Below are positions 24,029-36,353 of a stretch of DNA of 64,000 nt, in pieces. Position 1 is the first letter of the stretch; every line of letters starts with the position of its first letter. The translations under genes were made by a program, and so were the position numbers. Location: contig JAVHZZ010000006.1 in NCBI GenBank assembly GCA_036250195.1, forward strand, positions 172,344,124-172,408,123, read 5' to 3'. Source of the stretch: Mixophyes australis (Eukaryota; Chordata; Amphibia; Anura; Limnodynastidae). The notes below the pieces were generated by a model. That model ran no database searches, was not told the DNA's origin, and was given only the letters and a program-made list of their open reading frames with translations.

Positions 24029-24607
24029 TTAGGGGTTTATTCATTAAAATCATTAAACTGAGAAAACAGCAGTTTTCTCCATAAAATGGTCATCACACAA
24101 TTTATGAAGAGCTTATGGCAGGAGACATCTTTGATTTCTCCTGCCATAACCTATTTAACATTTCTTAATGCAGTCCCCATTTATTGATAAGTTCTGCAGT
24201 TCACCAAGCTCTGAAAAACTTTGCTTTTCGCAGAAAGGAAACACCATCTCAGAATGGCATTAGTTATCGTTTTCTGTGGGATTCATGCAGGAGAGGGCTG
24301 GCGAATTTTAGCCCTGGGGGCAAGACTCCACTCAGCAGCCTATTAGGAGCATTTTAAAGGAAAAAAATGCAGGTGGCCCAATGACCCAGCCCCTGGATTC
24401 ATGGCTTCATTTGATCCCTCATCCATGGAAGTGCTATGCGCATGCTTATAGCACTTTCTCTATTCACCGGCAGACCGGCAGCGTTAGGACTGTTTACAGA
24501 GCAGCCCCGGCGTGTTCAATTACAGCGGTGCATCATTACACATCACTTCAATTTGCAGTGATGCATAATGATTGTCGCTGCCCTGTTTTAATAAATAGAC
24601 CTTTTAT
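24029..24607. mobile_element. Possible MITE with several internal hairpins
   Basis: Left end aggggtttattcattaaaat and right end ccctgttttaataaatagacc are roughly complementary. Inside are a perfect 11-bp hairpin (24115-24125 with 24137-24147) and gagaaaac...gttttctc near 24060-24080. The extent is uncertain. Confidence 0.4.
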
Positions 24608-24780
24608 TGAGCCTGCGCTCTATTACCTTTAATACGGTAATTTTAACACGGATCTCTGCTCTCGGCTCCCTGAGCCGTGAGCAAAGATCAGTGTTAAAGA
24701 TTACCGTACTAAGGGTAATAATGCGCATTATTGCTGTAATAACGGTAATAAAGTGCAGGCCGCAGTTTCCTGAATTAAAT
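24608..24780. mobile_element. PIF/Harbinger-like MITE remnant
   Basis: The segment carries aatacggtaattttaacacg, ggctccctgagccgtgagca and gattaccgtactaagggtaa, matching the interior of the element at 47825-48008 (both have gctccctgagccg and ttaccgta). Its ends are unclear. Confidence 0.6.
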
Positions 24781-25862
24781 AAAATGTGTGCAATATATTT
24801 GAGATATTGGGTACAATGCTAAAACATGTTCTGTCAAATCCTAGTTAGTCACTGAATCCATCTCTGTAAGCTATCGATCATGAAGTACTGTGGAATAGTT
24901 GTGGCAAGTGGTAGCCTGCCAAATGCTTTCCTATAATTATCCTCAATGGGCAGCTCTCTTCCCTATCTGCTCTCAGAGCTTGACTTTGAACATGCTTGGT
25001 GACGTTGCCAATGATAAATCTAAGGAGAGAGCTCTTTAATTGGACCTTCTATGTATAAGATAAAGAGAGGAGGTGTCCGCAGTGGTTAAATTCCCAGGTT
25101 TATTGTTCCACCTCACGAAATATCCTCTCATTCTCTGTCACAATTTCTCTTTACTTTTTATTGTTGGAACTACATATCCAGTCTCTGCTGCAATAAAAAG
25201 AGCCCAGCAGATACCGGATGTCTTATCCTTTATAAATCAGGCCAGTCCCAGAGTAATTTAGGAAGAAAGCCTTATCACAGAGGAGAAGGAGATGAGGTGA
25301 ATGGGACCCAAAGGAGTTTTCTTATGTCTCTCTGTGTATTCTGTGTAAAATGTCATTGGTAATAAAAAGCAATCGTATATTTTCTGCTGCTGAGTAGCAG
25401 AGAATGGAGATGGAAATTAGAAAACCTCAGTAGCAAAATGTGTTTCAGGGGCACCAACTGGCAGAAAACCAATTGGTCCGTCTAGTTTGCGCTTGTAAGG
25501 GCATAAATAAACAATTTATATCTATAGCTTACATTCACATTACTCTCCTACTGATGTACCTCACAGGTGACAGGCTGCTCCTAGTGTTTAGTATTAGTGT
25601 CCATTAGCAATGCCAGAATTGATGTCAATAAAGCTTTTATAATTGTATTAATTTGGGTATCATTGTTTAGAAAAATTTGATGCTGGGCTAACTATCCATG
25701 GTGGTGTACAGGCGCAAGTTGGCGCATGGCAATCTCTCTTTATAACATGTTTACCAAACATATCTATAACTTCTGTTTTTGCTTTAATAAATATCAAGGT
25801 TACAAAGAGAATAAGAATGGGTAGTGAGCATTGTATGTTATGTTCAGAATAAGATAAATTAT
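24781..25862. other. Unassigned intronic sequence
   Basis: No supported feature. Confidence 0.5.
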
Positions 25863-26048
25863 CATACCGTCCCCACGAGTAAAATGATGTTTTGTCGCGG
25901 GGCGTAGGTGACGCGATTCTCAGTGATTCGCGTCATTTTGACAAGGGAGTCCCGGGATGCGGGAGAAATGCCAGCTCTCGCGGCAGCCCGGGAGACTGAC
26001 CCGAATTTCGGGAGTCTCCCGAACTTTCCAGGAGAGTTGGCAAGTATG
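25863..26048. mobile_element. Foldback element, 186 bp, target duplication taaattat
   Basis: Starts cataccgtcc and ends gttggcaagtatg, with taaattat at 25855-25862 and 26049-26056. Interior holds cgggagactgacccgaattt and cgggagtctcccg. Same family as 18172-18482 and 34242-34536. Non-coding. Confidence 0.88.
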
Positions 26049-27341
26049 TAAATTATACTGCACATTCTTGAAAATAGGGACATTGTATAAACAGTATGTG
26101 ACCATCCATTCCAAGGGTTGACACAAACCATAAATATGGTACTGTCCTGGTAAACTCGGATGGTTGGCAACTATTAGGTTTTCCAGCCAAATTAAAAGTT
26201 TTCCCATCTCCATAACCCTCCATAAATGATTGCGCAATTATTATTATCTTTAATTTATACACAATGCATATGTTCAGTGCTCTGCTCTAATTGTACATAG
26301 AAATGATGCATTGGGCATGAAGATCTGTGCTGCCATATAGCTCTCCCGCCTGTCTAATATGCTGTAATGTGGCAGTATAATGGCTTTTAAATAATAGCAC
26401 ATAACAGTCTATTAGAGAAACTGGAGAACTGAGAGGAAATGCCAATACACAAACCAATCAGATTGCTTACAGGCAGCTCAGCACAGAGAAGTTTATGCTA
26501 ACTGTTCACACACTGCTAGAGTAGAGGGTCATGTGAGTATAAAAAAATAAAAAGATAATTTTATTTGGGGGATTAGAAGAGTAGAGTGACTGGATAATTT
26601 ATACACTTGGCTGGAGAACACCTTTTATGAAATGGGTGCTAGCTACTTTCAAACTTCTAAACAGGCTACTCAATTTAGTAGTAGGAATGGTGAGAAAAGA
26701 TTGGTCTCCTGATGCTCTTAGGTGTTGCATTGCATTGTGGGAAGCCACATGGTGCTTTGGTAGACAGGTTCTTAGAATCACCAGATAGTTAGTGGAGCCA
26801 TCTATCAATAGGATCAGACACATTTTGTCATGTCTGTCTGCCAAGCCCACTCGTAATAAGTCTCAAGGCAGGCTGATAATGAAATAAAGTCTTTACCAAT
26901 CCCCTCCTGCCTAAGACACAAGATAGGTCCTTGGCCAACATGACAGCCTCTGGCTCAGAGTCCACCTGTGACTGGGCCACCTACAGGTTGAGATTATTCT
27001 GCCCAGATAACCCTGTTTCTTTGCATTGTTGCATCTACCAGTAACATTACACCAGAGGGTTCAAAATGTGGATTTTGTAAAAGTGAAATAGATCAAAATA
27101 GACAATTTTTTTTATCATGTGAATCATATACTAAACAAAATAATTGTGACTAAACAAAAAGTATAAGAAAGAGCTTCTATTGCGAAATGATTGTGGATTC
27201 ATGGATTAGCCTGATGGAAGGAACATAAGTAGAGGATAATTGTGTTATAGATTGCACTACATGCTTGCAGTTATCTTATGAGTGTATTGGATTTAGTACA
27301 ATTAATTATTAAACCATGGTCTCTCTACTTTTTCATTCCAG
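26049..27341. other. ASIC2 intron, unassigned, ending in a splice acceptor
   Basis: The last 30 nt are pyrimidine-rich (ctctctactttttcattccag) and serve the ASIC2 exon. No other feature. Confidence 0.7.
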
Positions 27342-27492
27342 GTGTTCACAAAATATGGGAAATGTTACATGTTTAATTCGGGACATGATGGTCGACCTCT
27401 GCTCACCACTGTAAAAGGAGGGACCGGAAATGGACTAGAAATCATGCTGGACATCCAGCAGGATGAATACCTTCCCATCTGGGGTGAGACGG
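27342..27492 (+). CDS. ASIC2: ASIC2 (acid-sensing ion channel 2), one internal exon
   Basis: This exon encodes part of the extracellular domain of a proton-gated, amiloride-sensitive sodium channel of the DEG/ENaC family, which sits in the neuronal plasma membrane as a trimer. The translation opens [14 protein letters not shown] and contains [18 protein letters not shown] followed by [13 protein letters not shown] recognise these as ASIC family, and the LLTTV and LPIWGET variants fit ASIC2 better than ASIC1. The acceptor is ...tttcattccag just before 27342 and the donor is gtaagt from 27493. The 151-nt exon enters in phase 0 and leaves in phase 1, with a single G carried over; this fits the E or D that follows GET in the family. 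No other ASIC exon is visible, so flanking introns exceed 27 kb upstream and 36 kb downstream. No stop or frameshift is present. The fragment belongs to the palm/beta-ball part of the ectodomain, just before the acidic-pocket residues (from family knowledge). Confidence 0.93.
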
Positions 27493-28105
27493 GTAAGTTC
27501 CTGGGTATATGTGATGATACAAAACAACCATGAGAAATATGTTTTTGTATCAAGGACTTACTGTAGCCCAACAGATGTGCTAGTATTTAGATGTTGCTTC
27601 TAGAGAAACAATACACAGCAACGTTATTAAAAATGTATTCCAAACAGCTTTCTTTTGTGTAAATTTTGTTAATTAAATTAGCATGAAATATGTAAAGGAA
27701 ATCACATAAAGTCAACCTGTAGCAGAGGTTAGACAGACACTGAACTGAGTTTATATTCATGAGAACACAATCAATGAGTTCACAATGAACTAGTAAGATT
27801 ATAGAGGCTTAAATGAGGCCAATTTGTGCTTCAGGAAGTAATCAGTTTCTAGTGAATTGGTAAGATGTATTCCCACGTGTATTGTTTCAACCCATATTGT
27901 GCAGGCAGCAGGTGTGCTGCTTGCTAAATATTACCACACAATTTACATTTTACATTTGTTAGTCAATAAACCCATATGGTAATAACTATAATCTGCTATA
28001 TTATTGTGGAAATGAGTGTGAAGTAGCACTTTTCTCAATAAAATAATATGCTAATAGCAATCTAGAAGATATTCACTTTAATCAGCCTAGTGCCAGTTAG
28101 ACTAA
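27493..28105. other. Start of the following ASIC2 intron
   Basis: Begins gtaagttcctgg, a consensus donor. AT-rich, with no repeat recognised. Confidence 0.7.
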
Positions 28106-28262
28106 TCATCATCATCATAATTTATTTATATAGCGCCAGCAAATTCCATAGCGCTTTACAATTGGGGACAAACACAGTAATGTTCACTACTGGGTAATAC
28201 AGACAAATAGGTACGAAGGCTGTGCTCCCAAGCTTACAATCTATGGGACAAAGTGAGTTGGA
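28106..28262 (-). repeat. LINE/SINE tail repeat with (cat)n end
   Basis: Reads tcatcatcatcataatttat, tatagcgccagcaaattcca, agcgctttacaattggggac, aagcttacaatctatgggac. This is a common frog interspersed 3' tail. A copy in the opposite orientation is at 32145-32207. Confidence 0.75.
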
Positions 28263-29172
28263 TATATGAGGTTAAGTTTAATTATTGCATTTTGGTCCCG
28301 CACAATTGCAATGATAAACGTGATTTGGATGGTATATAATCCAGTCACATGGCAATGTTGGTCCGGGGATCTAAATAAGTCCCAATATATGAAATTTAGA
28401 GAGCAAAAAATAACCCCGACAACCATAGTCACTGAACTACTTCTCGTCTGCATCCTAGATAGAACAGTCAAGTGTTTGTTAGGTGAGCGACTGGTTAAAA
28501 GCTGGGGCGGAATCGATTCGCACCTCTAATCGCGAGTAATTATTCTCTATATAAATTACGCTAATTGTGTACATTTGCTGTTTCCGTCAGATACACTGTG
28601 CCCAGCCCGGAGGAGTACTGCAAATGTGCTCTAGCGCAGCATAGGTGTGTGAATCTTACCATGTTGTTACAAACACCTTAATATAGATCAATTCATAGAT
28701 TCTAATTTGGTACGGATCTGAAGATACGTGCGCTGATGACTTCTGCTACACAAGACACTGCAGTAAAAATTCGTAAAAACGCACAGAAAAAAAAAAAACT
28801 ATTGAATTAATGTCACCTGTGAATAATGACAAAACAGTTCAAAACAAAAAAATATTTTTTTTATAATTTTTCTTCTTCATGAAATACATTTATTAGGACA
28901 ATCTTAATGTCTAATGAAAATAAAATACATTTTTACAGTTGCTTTTGATTGCAATCATATGTCATAGCATGCATACAAGACTGCATTACTAGTAATCAGG
29001 GCTAAGGCTAGCCCTGTGATTGGAGCAAGAGATACAACAGAAAAACAAGTAACTTTGAGATGGCCAAAATTGATTCGGACATTGCTGCGTGCGCTCAAGT
29101 TTGGCACGCCCTTGCTGTACATTGACTACAGACGAACGCTCCTTCCCCACCCCATTCCACATTTACATTGGA
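28263..29172. other. Unassigned intronic sequence
   Basis: An A-run at 28787-28799 and a T-run at 28853-28870; otherwise nothing recognised. Confidence 0.5.
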
Positions 29173-29455
29173 CATATTCGGCTCCCGAATTTCGGGGAGT
29201 CCTTCCAGACTGCGGGAAGAGTAGTCCTCCCGGGTCCTAAAAAATGCTGAAATTCATGGAATTGAATATCGGGGGTGGGGCTTAATACGTCATTAAGAAC
29301 CACCCTCCGCTATTCATCGCAGTGAATTTCAGGATTTTATAGTGGGGGGTGGCATTATGGTGACGCAAAGACATCACCACGCCCCCTTCTACTCCTATCA
29401 CATGACCATCCTCCAGGATCTCCCGGAGGACAGAGTCACAAAGTCGGCAAGTATG
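29173..29455. mobile_element. Foldback element of the catacttgcc family, left end damaged
   Basis: Right end gtcggcaagtatg is clear; left end reads catattcggctcccgaattt. Interior holds ctgaaattcatggaattgaa paired with atcgcagtgaatttcaggat, like the copy at 18172. No clear target duplication. Confidence 0.7.
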
Positions 29456-31839
29456 TTTTTCAGTGTCTTCTGTAGTAGAGCAGAGCAGACCTACACCTGA
29501 ATTCATCAGCGCACGTATCTTCCAATGTGCTCCTTGCTGAATTCGGTAGTGCACGGAGACGATTTATGTGCGTTTTCAACAAACGCTCGTTGCTCTCAGA
29601 ATGCGTGCCTTGATAAATCATTCCCTAGTTGCCTGCTCAAAGATTTAGAGATTGAAAACAGCCTGTCTGCCAGGACTTTACATATAAACAATTTAAAAAT
29701 GAATCATTGACATTCTGCTTTATATTGATGCTGTGTTTAAAATGCCCCTTTTCATTTGTGCAAAGCAGAGAAGTTATTTTAAAGGACCTCCTTTTGCTAA
29801 TTTGGCTCTGGAAAATGTCGCCAATCACGTTATCAGCAGCTCCCTCTCTAAAATAGAAGCCCCCTGGTGGTTTATATTACAGGGAACAAGCTATGTAGAG
29901 ATGGTTGTTGAGATACCTGTTGTGCATGAAAAATGGTGTGCTCTCTGGCCTGGCATAACATCAAGGCCTTTCTATTTGTCCTTGGGATTAACATGTTCAG
30001 GCAATATATCACATCTTAGGAACCAGTGATTCCCACTAGCAGCAGTCTGTACTAGCAATTAAGCTGCTTTAAGTTATCTCGCTAATGAGCAGGATGCAAC
30101 AGTTTTAGAGAGCACTGTACACAAAGCTTAGGGAGACTGGGGAACGTCAAATAAGATGCCTTCAGAGAATGACAAACTGTAAATTGAAGTATGGATTAAA
30201 GAATGAGCGTCACGAAAGACTGCCCTCTGGTATAATAGCGCACATATGCAGAGAAATTAAATGTACATCTTGAACATAGGTCAAGTTTTTAAGTGGGATG
30301 GGGTGGAATCATTTTTTAAAGGAGGCAAATGGCAATAAATAGAAATAAATTGATTGCGAGCTGAAAGGACTAAATAAACAAACATGACTGCAATAGTATA
30401 GAAACACTTAGCAGATGAATAATATCAATTTTGAACCAGCATAGCTAGGGTTTGCCCTGAGATGTGCAAGAAAAAAAGAAAAACATCTTAAAGAAAACTA
30501 TAACAGATGTTCCTCTAACTAACTGATGAAAGAAATGGTGCATTAGGTATAAAATACAAATCACGCTCCCTTTCCTTGATCAGAAATTACATAAATTCAC
30601 TAACAGAAATGGCATGAGTGGGCGGGAATTAGTCCAGTTTCAGTTTTAGAAATCTGTGTGTGTTCTCGTTTGCATTTCAGATAATCAACCACTGCATACA
30701 TGTGAATTTCCCTTGTTTTAGGCACACTGCTTCCAATGGTAAATTCAACATACATGATGGCACAACTCTGGTTGTTCTACTAAATATTACTTGGCTTTTT
30801 TTTAGATTGTATATATTAATACAAATATTGTTGTTGGTATATTCTCAAGTGCATTATATCCATTTAAAGGGAACTAAATCTTACTCTTACAGGTGATTTA
30901 TATTTTCTTTAATGATGATTGACAAGTAGGCAAGCTACGGGAATTGATTTATTAGAGTCTATAAAAATGCACACACCTCCCTATTGGCGAACAAACACGT
31001 CAAGACTATTTTTTTGACCTATCAACTATTGGAGGCAGTGGGTGTCATAACATTCTATTTGCATCATTATTATTATCTTAATTTTTTGGTCTGATGAAAG
31101 CACCCTTAATCTTCAGTCCCGGATTTGTGCAAGCCACTAAACATGCTGGCTATTGAATGCCCCATGATTGAGACGTGACCATTACTGTTGGAGAGCTCAA
31201 ACTACTAGTTGGCATCCACCTGGAGGGGTAAGCAGTCGGCTCTCTCAGTGAGAGCGGACGTGTACCCTCCTTATCATTACCTGTGTGACGGTTGATTGGT
31301 CTGTCTTGGGGTTGTCTTTGTCGAATAATGGGAATAAGATTGCATTTGCAAAATGTCTACTCGAATATATGTGGTTGGTGTCTATTGCAAGATTCTACTC
31401 ACAGGACTGGAGAAGAATAAGCAGTTCCTGCATATCCATAGGACTGAATTAAAATCTGAATAGAGAACTGGATATTAAGTATACTATTGGGTGCTGAGCA
31501 GAAGCATATTGAGTAATTTGATACAGCTTTTTATTTTAGATACTTGTAACAGCACAGGTAGTTGTTTATGTGTTGCTCCAACTAATGTTAGAGTTTATGA
31601 CATGTAGTGAACATTAATCCGGATACTGAATATCATTTTATAGATGTTTAAATTTTAAGGTTAAATAACACATCTACTCATTTTATGGTATTTATCTGTG
31701 TTGGTGTGAATTTAATTTTTGGGCTGCAACAGCGCTTATCATTTGTATTGTTTAAAAATGATAATTAAATATTTAAAACCTAAACTTTGTACCTCAGCTT
31801 ACACACCAATCAGCAACTGCATTAAATGACCTTCCTAAT
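29456..31839. other. Unassigned intronic sequence
   Basis: The interval 29700-30110 lacks recognisable repeats and has more balanced base composition. It could include conserved non-coding sequence, but this cannot be shown without alignment. Confidence 0.5.
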
Positions 31840-32140
31840 GTTGTGTAGGTTCCCCTCATGCAACCAAAACAGCTCTGACCCATGGAGTCATGGACTGCAC
31901 AACGCCTCAGAGGTTTCTGTGGCATCTGTCACCAAGACGATAGCAGCAGATCCTTTTAGTCCTGTAAGTTGTAAGATGGGGCCTCCATGGCTTGGACTTG
32001 TTTTTCCTGCACATCCCACAGATGCTCGATCCGATTGAGATCTCAGAATTCTGGAGGCCAGGTCAACTTTTTGAACTCTTTGTCATGTTCCTCAAACCAT
32101 TCCTGAACAATATTTGTAGCGATGCAGGCCGCATTATCCT
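31840..32140 (-). pseudogene. Tc1-like transposase C-terminal fragment
   Basis: On the minus strand the sequence translates (with stops) as NIVQEWFEEHDKEFKKLTWP, then PEF*DLNRIEHLWDV, then EKQVQAMEAPSY. This matches the last catalytic block of Tc1/mariner transposases, whose consensus has WPPNSPDLNPIEHLWD. The E before HLW would be the third catalytic residue. The N-terminal DNA-binding part and the terminal repeats are not present. Two or more stops show it is dead. Confidence 0.75.
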
Positions 32141-32144
32141 GCCA

Positions 32145-32207
32145 TCCCAATTGTAAAGCGCTACGGAATTTGCTGGCGCTATATAAATAAATGTTGATGA
32201 TGATGAT
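32145..32207 (+). repeat. LINE/SINE tail repeat with (gat)n end
   Basis: Reads caattgtaaagcgctacgga, atttgctggcgctatataaa and ends (gat)n; opposite orientation to 28106-28262. It abuts the Tc1-like relic. Confidence 0.8.
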
Positions 32208-32254
32208 GATCAGGGAATACTGTTGTCATGAAGGGGTGTACTTGGACTGCAACT

Positions 32255-32475
32255 GTAACTATTAAGGAAGAAAGAGATCTAGGAGTCATTATGTCAGGTG
32301 ACTTAAAGGAAGGTAAGCAATGTAACACAGCAATGAGAAAGGCAAGTCAGATTCTTATTTACATAGGGAGAGGAGTCAGAAGCAGAATGAAACAAGTAAA
32401 AATCAACTGTAAAGGTCACTGGTACGACCTGATCTAGAATACTGTGTTCAGTTCTGGAGGCCATATCACTATATC
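32255..32475 (+). pseudogene. CR1-type LINE reverse transcriptase C-terminal fragment
   Basis: The + strand encodes KEERDLGVIMSGDLK, AMRKASQILIYIGRGVRSR and, after frame breaks, RPDLEYCVQFWRP-like sequence (cgacctgatctagaatactg, tgttcagttctggaggcc). ERDLGV and LEYCVQFW are typical of the C-terminal end of non-LTR reverse transcriptases. Several stops. Confidence 0.65.
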
Positions 32476-33830
32476 TGTGCTCGTGCAGCACTTTCATCAG
32501 AAGGAACAGAAACATGTTAAGGCTTTGATTATAAATGAAAGAACATTCTTTCTAGTAGAACAAGGACGCTATAACATAATGATCTTCATTGCCATATACT
32601 CAATACAAGCTTCAGATTCTCTCTTTGCTACTGGTTGGAACTGCACTAGTGAAAATACCAACTCATCTTGGGATTCATAGTAAGAGTGAAACACTCTACC
32701 AGACGGCATAATTACCTTCAGAAGTCGAGACTCTTTGCTGGATGCAATATACCAATGGTGGTGAGATTGTAGTATTACATTACTTCAGCCATCAAAACGG
32801 TAAACTTTTACAACGATATTTCAAATTAATTCACCTTCATCCTTTGCACTATTGATCCTGGAGGATTGTCTGTAAATTCATAGACTGCAGTTTACACCAA
32901 AAAGAATTCAGTTAACATCTTGCATATTATTACGGCATTAATTTGGATCTGACTCTTTATCTCAAATTAATTTTATATGCTTCTTTGTAGAGGATTTATA
33001 TATTTGGTATGTGTGTTGTCTTTGATGTATTAGTTTTATAATTAAAATTAAATGTTTTAAATTTAATAGCAATGCGACTATTATATTTTGATATAATTTG
33101 ATGATTTGTTTACTCACTATTACTGATTTTCTAGCGCAGTCACATTTGTTTCTATAGTTTTTGAATATATTAGGATGCTCCACAATCCCTAGTGACAACT
33201 GCTGAATCTGGTATAATAGAATTATTTATGTATTTGTTATTTCATTAGCGCCTATAGGAAATAATCCCCTGTAGTCAGTGTGGTGTGTGGACGTCTGAAT
33301 ACCTCTTTCACAGCAGGGACATTATAGGAGTTTTTTCTATTTAGATTTTGGCCCTTGTAAGACAAGGTCAAGACAAGGTTATAAGGACAAGACAAGGTTA
33401 TAAGACAACCCCACTTTAGCCCAAGTCTCACACACTGCTCCCAGTATTTAAAAATTTAGAAAGTTGCACTGCAATGCATACAGGCATTGCCCGTTACAGT
33501 TTAGCTATTTATTTCTACCTTTATTATGTGAAGCTTGCTGTTGTCTGTTGGGTAGTGTAGGTTTATGTCTTAGTGACAGTTACCTCTATATTTCCCTAGG
33601 ATTTTCCACCCGGTGTTAGCTCAGTCTCTTTTTAGAGTGATTAGTTAAACACGAGCTGCTCATGCAGGTTTAGTAATAGCAAAGTTCAGATGAGTCAGGT
33701 GCAAAACAGAGTAGTGATGTACAAGGTGTTGTTGCATTGTTGTGCAGTGCAATAAGTTTTTGCAGTAATTTCTATCTCAAAATAGAACTCTTTGTTTACA
33801 TTCGTCTTCAGTCCAGTGCGATTTTAGAGT
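32476..33830. other. Unassigned intronic sequence
   Basis: Contains a short direct repeat around 33355-33410 (gacaaggttataa). No other feature. Confidence 0.5.
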
Positions 33831-34151
33831 CATACTTGCCAACTTTACGTTGGCCACGTCCGGAAGTTCCTGGAGGGCAGGAGGGGTGTATGGGCGGAGG
33901 GGCGGTGCTTTGTGAATTGCATAATTTTGGCCCTGCCCCCATTAACGTAATGTCTATTTTGGGTCATTTTACAGTGGTGAAAAGACCCAAAACAGGCACT
34001 TGGGGCGGGGTCAATATGACGCCATTTATGAAGTTCCGCCCCCTCTGTCCATATATGCCCGGCTCTAATCTGCAGATGCGGGAGAATTGCCAGCTCCACC
34101 TACCCGGAATTCGCTAGTCTCCCGGACATTCTGGAAGAGTTGGCATGTATG
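33831..34151. mobile_element. Foldback element of the catacttgcc family, 321 bp
   Basis: Starts catacttgccaactttacg and ends gagttggcatgtatg. Interior pairs include tttgggtcattttacagtgg. Flanks tttagagt and atttcagt agree at only 5 of 8 positions, so this insertion is older or the duplication is lost. Confidence 0.8.
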
Positions 34152-34241
34152 ATTTCAGTTGCACATTACACTAAATCAAATATTTACAGCTCCAGTCTTG
34201 TCCACCACAGATATAGTGGAATAGCAGTTATATGGTTACAG

Positions 34242-34536
34242 CATACTTACCAACTTTCTTCAGCTCTCTTCCGGGAGCCTGCCAGTGGAGGGGGCGTGGC
34301 GCCAAAAATCGTGTAATTTTGGCCCCGCCCCCTGTGACATCATGACAGCGGGGGGAGGGCCAATTCACAGGGAATCGCGGCGTTTGGGACCTAATTCTGC
34401 CCACTTCACTAGGAAATGGGGCACTTCCTAGTGAAGTGGGCAGAATTCGGGAGATTGCCATACTCACCCGGGAGTTCGGGAGACTCTCGCAAAATGCGGG
34501 AGTCTCCCGGACATTCCGGGAGAGTTGGCAAGTATG
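34242..34536. mobile_element. Foldback element of the catacttgcc family, target duplication ggYtacag
   Basis: Starts catacttaccaactttctt and ends gggagagttggcaagtatg. Flanks are ggttacag (34234-34241) and ggctacag (34537-34544), 7 of 8 identical. An internal inverted repeat, actaggaaatgggg / cacttcctagt with cccacttc around it, lies near 34405-34440. Confidence 0.88.
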
Positions 34537-34669
34537 GGCTACAGCATAGATCCCCTTCTAACTCCTCCAGCCCAATTCCTAAGCATATCTCAAGATGTTA
34601 CTAAGACTGTTCACTTCTCTCCATTTCTCCTGCACCATTCAATCTTTCTTTCTTTCTTTCCCACATCTA

Positions 34670-35010
34670 GGGCTTAATTCATTAAGAAACTTAGGCAAGA
34701 ACTTGAGTAAGTTTTCTTACTTAAGTTTTCTGGACAAAACCATGTTACAATGCAAGGAGTGTAAATTAGTTTATTATTTTGCACATAAGTTAAAATCTGG
34801 CTGTTTTTTCATGTAGCACACAAATACTTGATAGCTTATTTGTACACTGAAATTTGAAGTTGATATTTGTGTGCTACATGCAAAAACAGCCTGTATTTAT
34901 CTTATGTGCAAAATAATAAACTAATTTGCACCCCTTGCAATGTAACGTGGTGTCGTCCAGGACAAAACGTACTAATTTTTTTGCTTTACTTTCCTTAATG
35001 AATCAGACCC
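34670..35010. mobile_element. Large foldback MITE, about 340 bp
   Basis: Left gggcttaattcattaagaaa pairs with right ttccttaatgaatcagaccc. Inner arms continue: gtaaattagtttattatttt, gcacataagttaaaat, ggctgttttttcatgtagca, cacaaata on the left all recur inverted on the right (34870-34950). The loop is near 34830-34860. No target duplication can be asserted. Confidence 0.85.
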
Positions 35011-36165
35011 AATATTCCTATGTGTACTCACAACTGCATTGCACCCCTCCTCTGCGGGCGTGATACTTCAATTGTTTGGGCTTTGACACTTCCTCTCAAA
35101 TGTACTTTCAGCCCTGCTCAACTCTTCTATTCAGGGTTGATTTCTCCCTTGGGAACGCACACTTTCTTTGCTGTTTTGTCTCCATTCTAGGTAATAATTG
35201 TGCTGGAAGAGTTCGAGGGGATATATCTACTGTGATTATATTCTTACTATCCATCTATGCTGGAGGAAACAGAAGCTGCACATTTTTATTTTAGTGTTAT
35301 TTGCAATTCAAGTATCATGCTGGAGTGAAGAGGAATGTAAATAGAGTTCTACTTTATTATAGAGAAAGCCTGGCGCCTCAACTTATTGTGACTTTTACTA
35401 TACTACACCACCAATTTACATCACCTGTGTCCATGCACTTAACAGACAATGCTGTAAGACCCACATGAGCCGGGCTGTCTAGTCCCTTATGCCCACGCTC
35501 AAGAGCTAGCTAGGGCAGAGGAAAGCACAAGCAAGGAGGGGCATTGCTCACATATGCATCTCAAGAATGCACGGTGACAAGGGGTTACCTTATTCTATTG
35601 CCACACTCGGTAACTCGTAAGTGCATTCTTACTACTCACAGGTCTCCCTGACAGATCAGGTAAGCATCAGTCTGCTGTGTAGTCTGTCCCAAACTCACTC
35701 CCAAACTCTCAACAGCCTTTTCTCTCACTCCGAATTCCGGATCTGTTCTTCCAGCAATGTGAAGAAGATGAGAGAGGAGTAGACCCAGCTGCATTGAGCA
35801 GTCTTGATCAGGAGGTTGGTGGACTCATGCATGGTGTGTTGTAGTATTAAGCATTTTACTCACACTTGTTGTCACAGACCAGTTAAGTTCTGACCAGACC
35901 TGATAGACACAGTAGAAATAAGGATCAAAGGCCAACGGCTGTCCTAACTAGGCCAAGCTTAGAAATAGTTGCAAATGCAGATACCTGGAACAACTGGGAA
36001 AAAAAAATCAGGACCCCCTGCAGACACATGGACCAGATTTGGCTTCCGTCTTGACACCTCTACTGGACCTGGGTTTCCTCTTCACACCTGGGGGAAAATT
36101 TATCATCAAATAAGGACCTGATGTACTCTCCTTTCAGCGCTGTACGCACTCATTTTTTCCTTTTT
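35011..36165. other. Unassigned intronic sequence
   Basis: No supported feature. Confidence 0.5.
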
Positions 36166-36353
36166 TAAATGTATCATGCTACGAGTTTCTGGTGAGTTTG
36201 AAAAGTGGAGATGTTGCCTATAGCAACCAATCAGATTCTAGCTATCATTTTGTAGAAGGCACCAAATCAATGATAACTAGAATCTGATTGGTTGATATAG
36301 GCAACATCTCCACTTTTCAAACCCGCCGGAAACACGCATCTTAAAACATTTAC
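36166..36353. mobile_element. Palindromic MITE, copy 4
   Basis: The centre (gtttgaaaagtggagatgtt, gcctatagcaaccaatcaga and complement) matches copies 1-3. The outer ends, aaatgtatcatgctacgagt and its imperfect complement gcatcttaaaacattta, differ from those copies, so this is a sister subfamily. Confidence 0.85.

Noticed and set aside
29733..30029. 98-codon reading frame in a repeat-free interval
   Set aside because: No family resemblance and no exon boundaries; the interval may be conserved non-coding DNA, but that needs an alignment.
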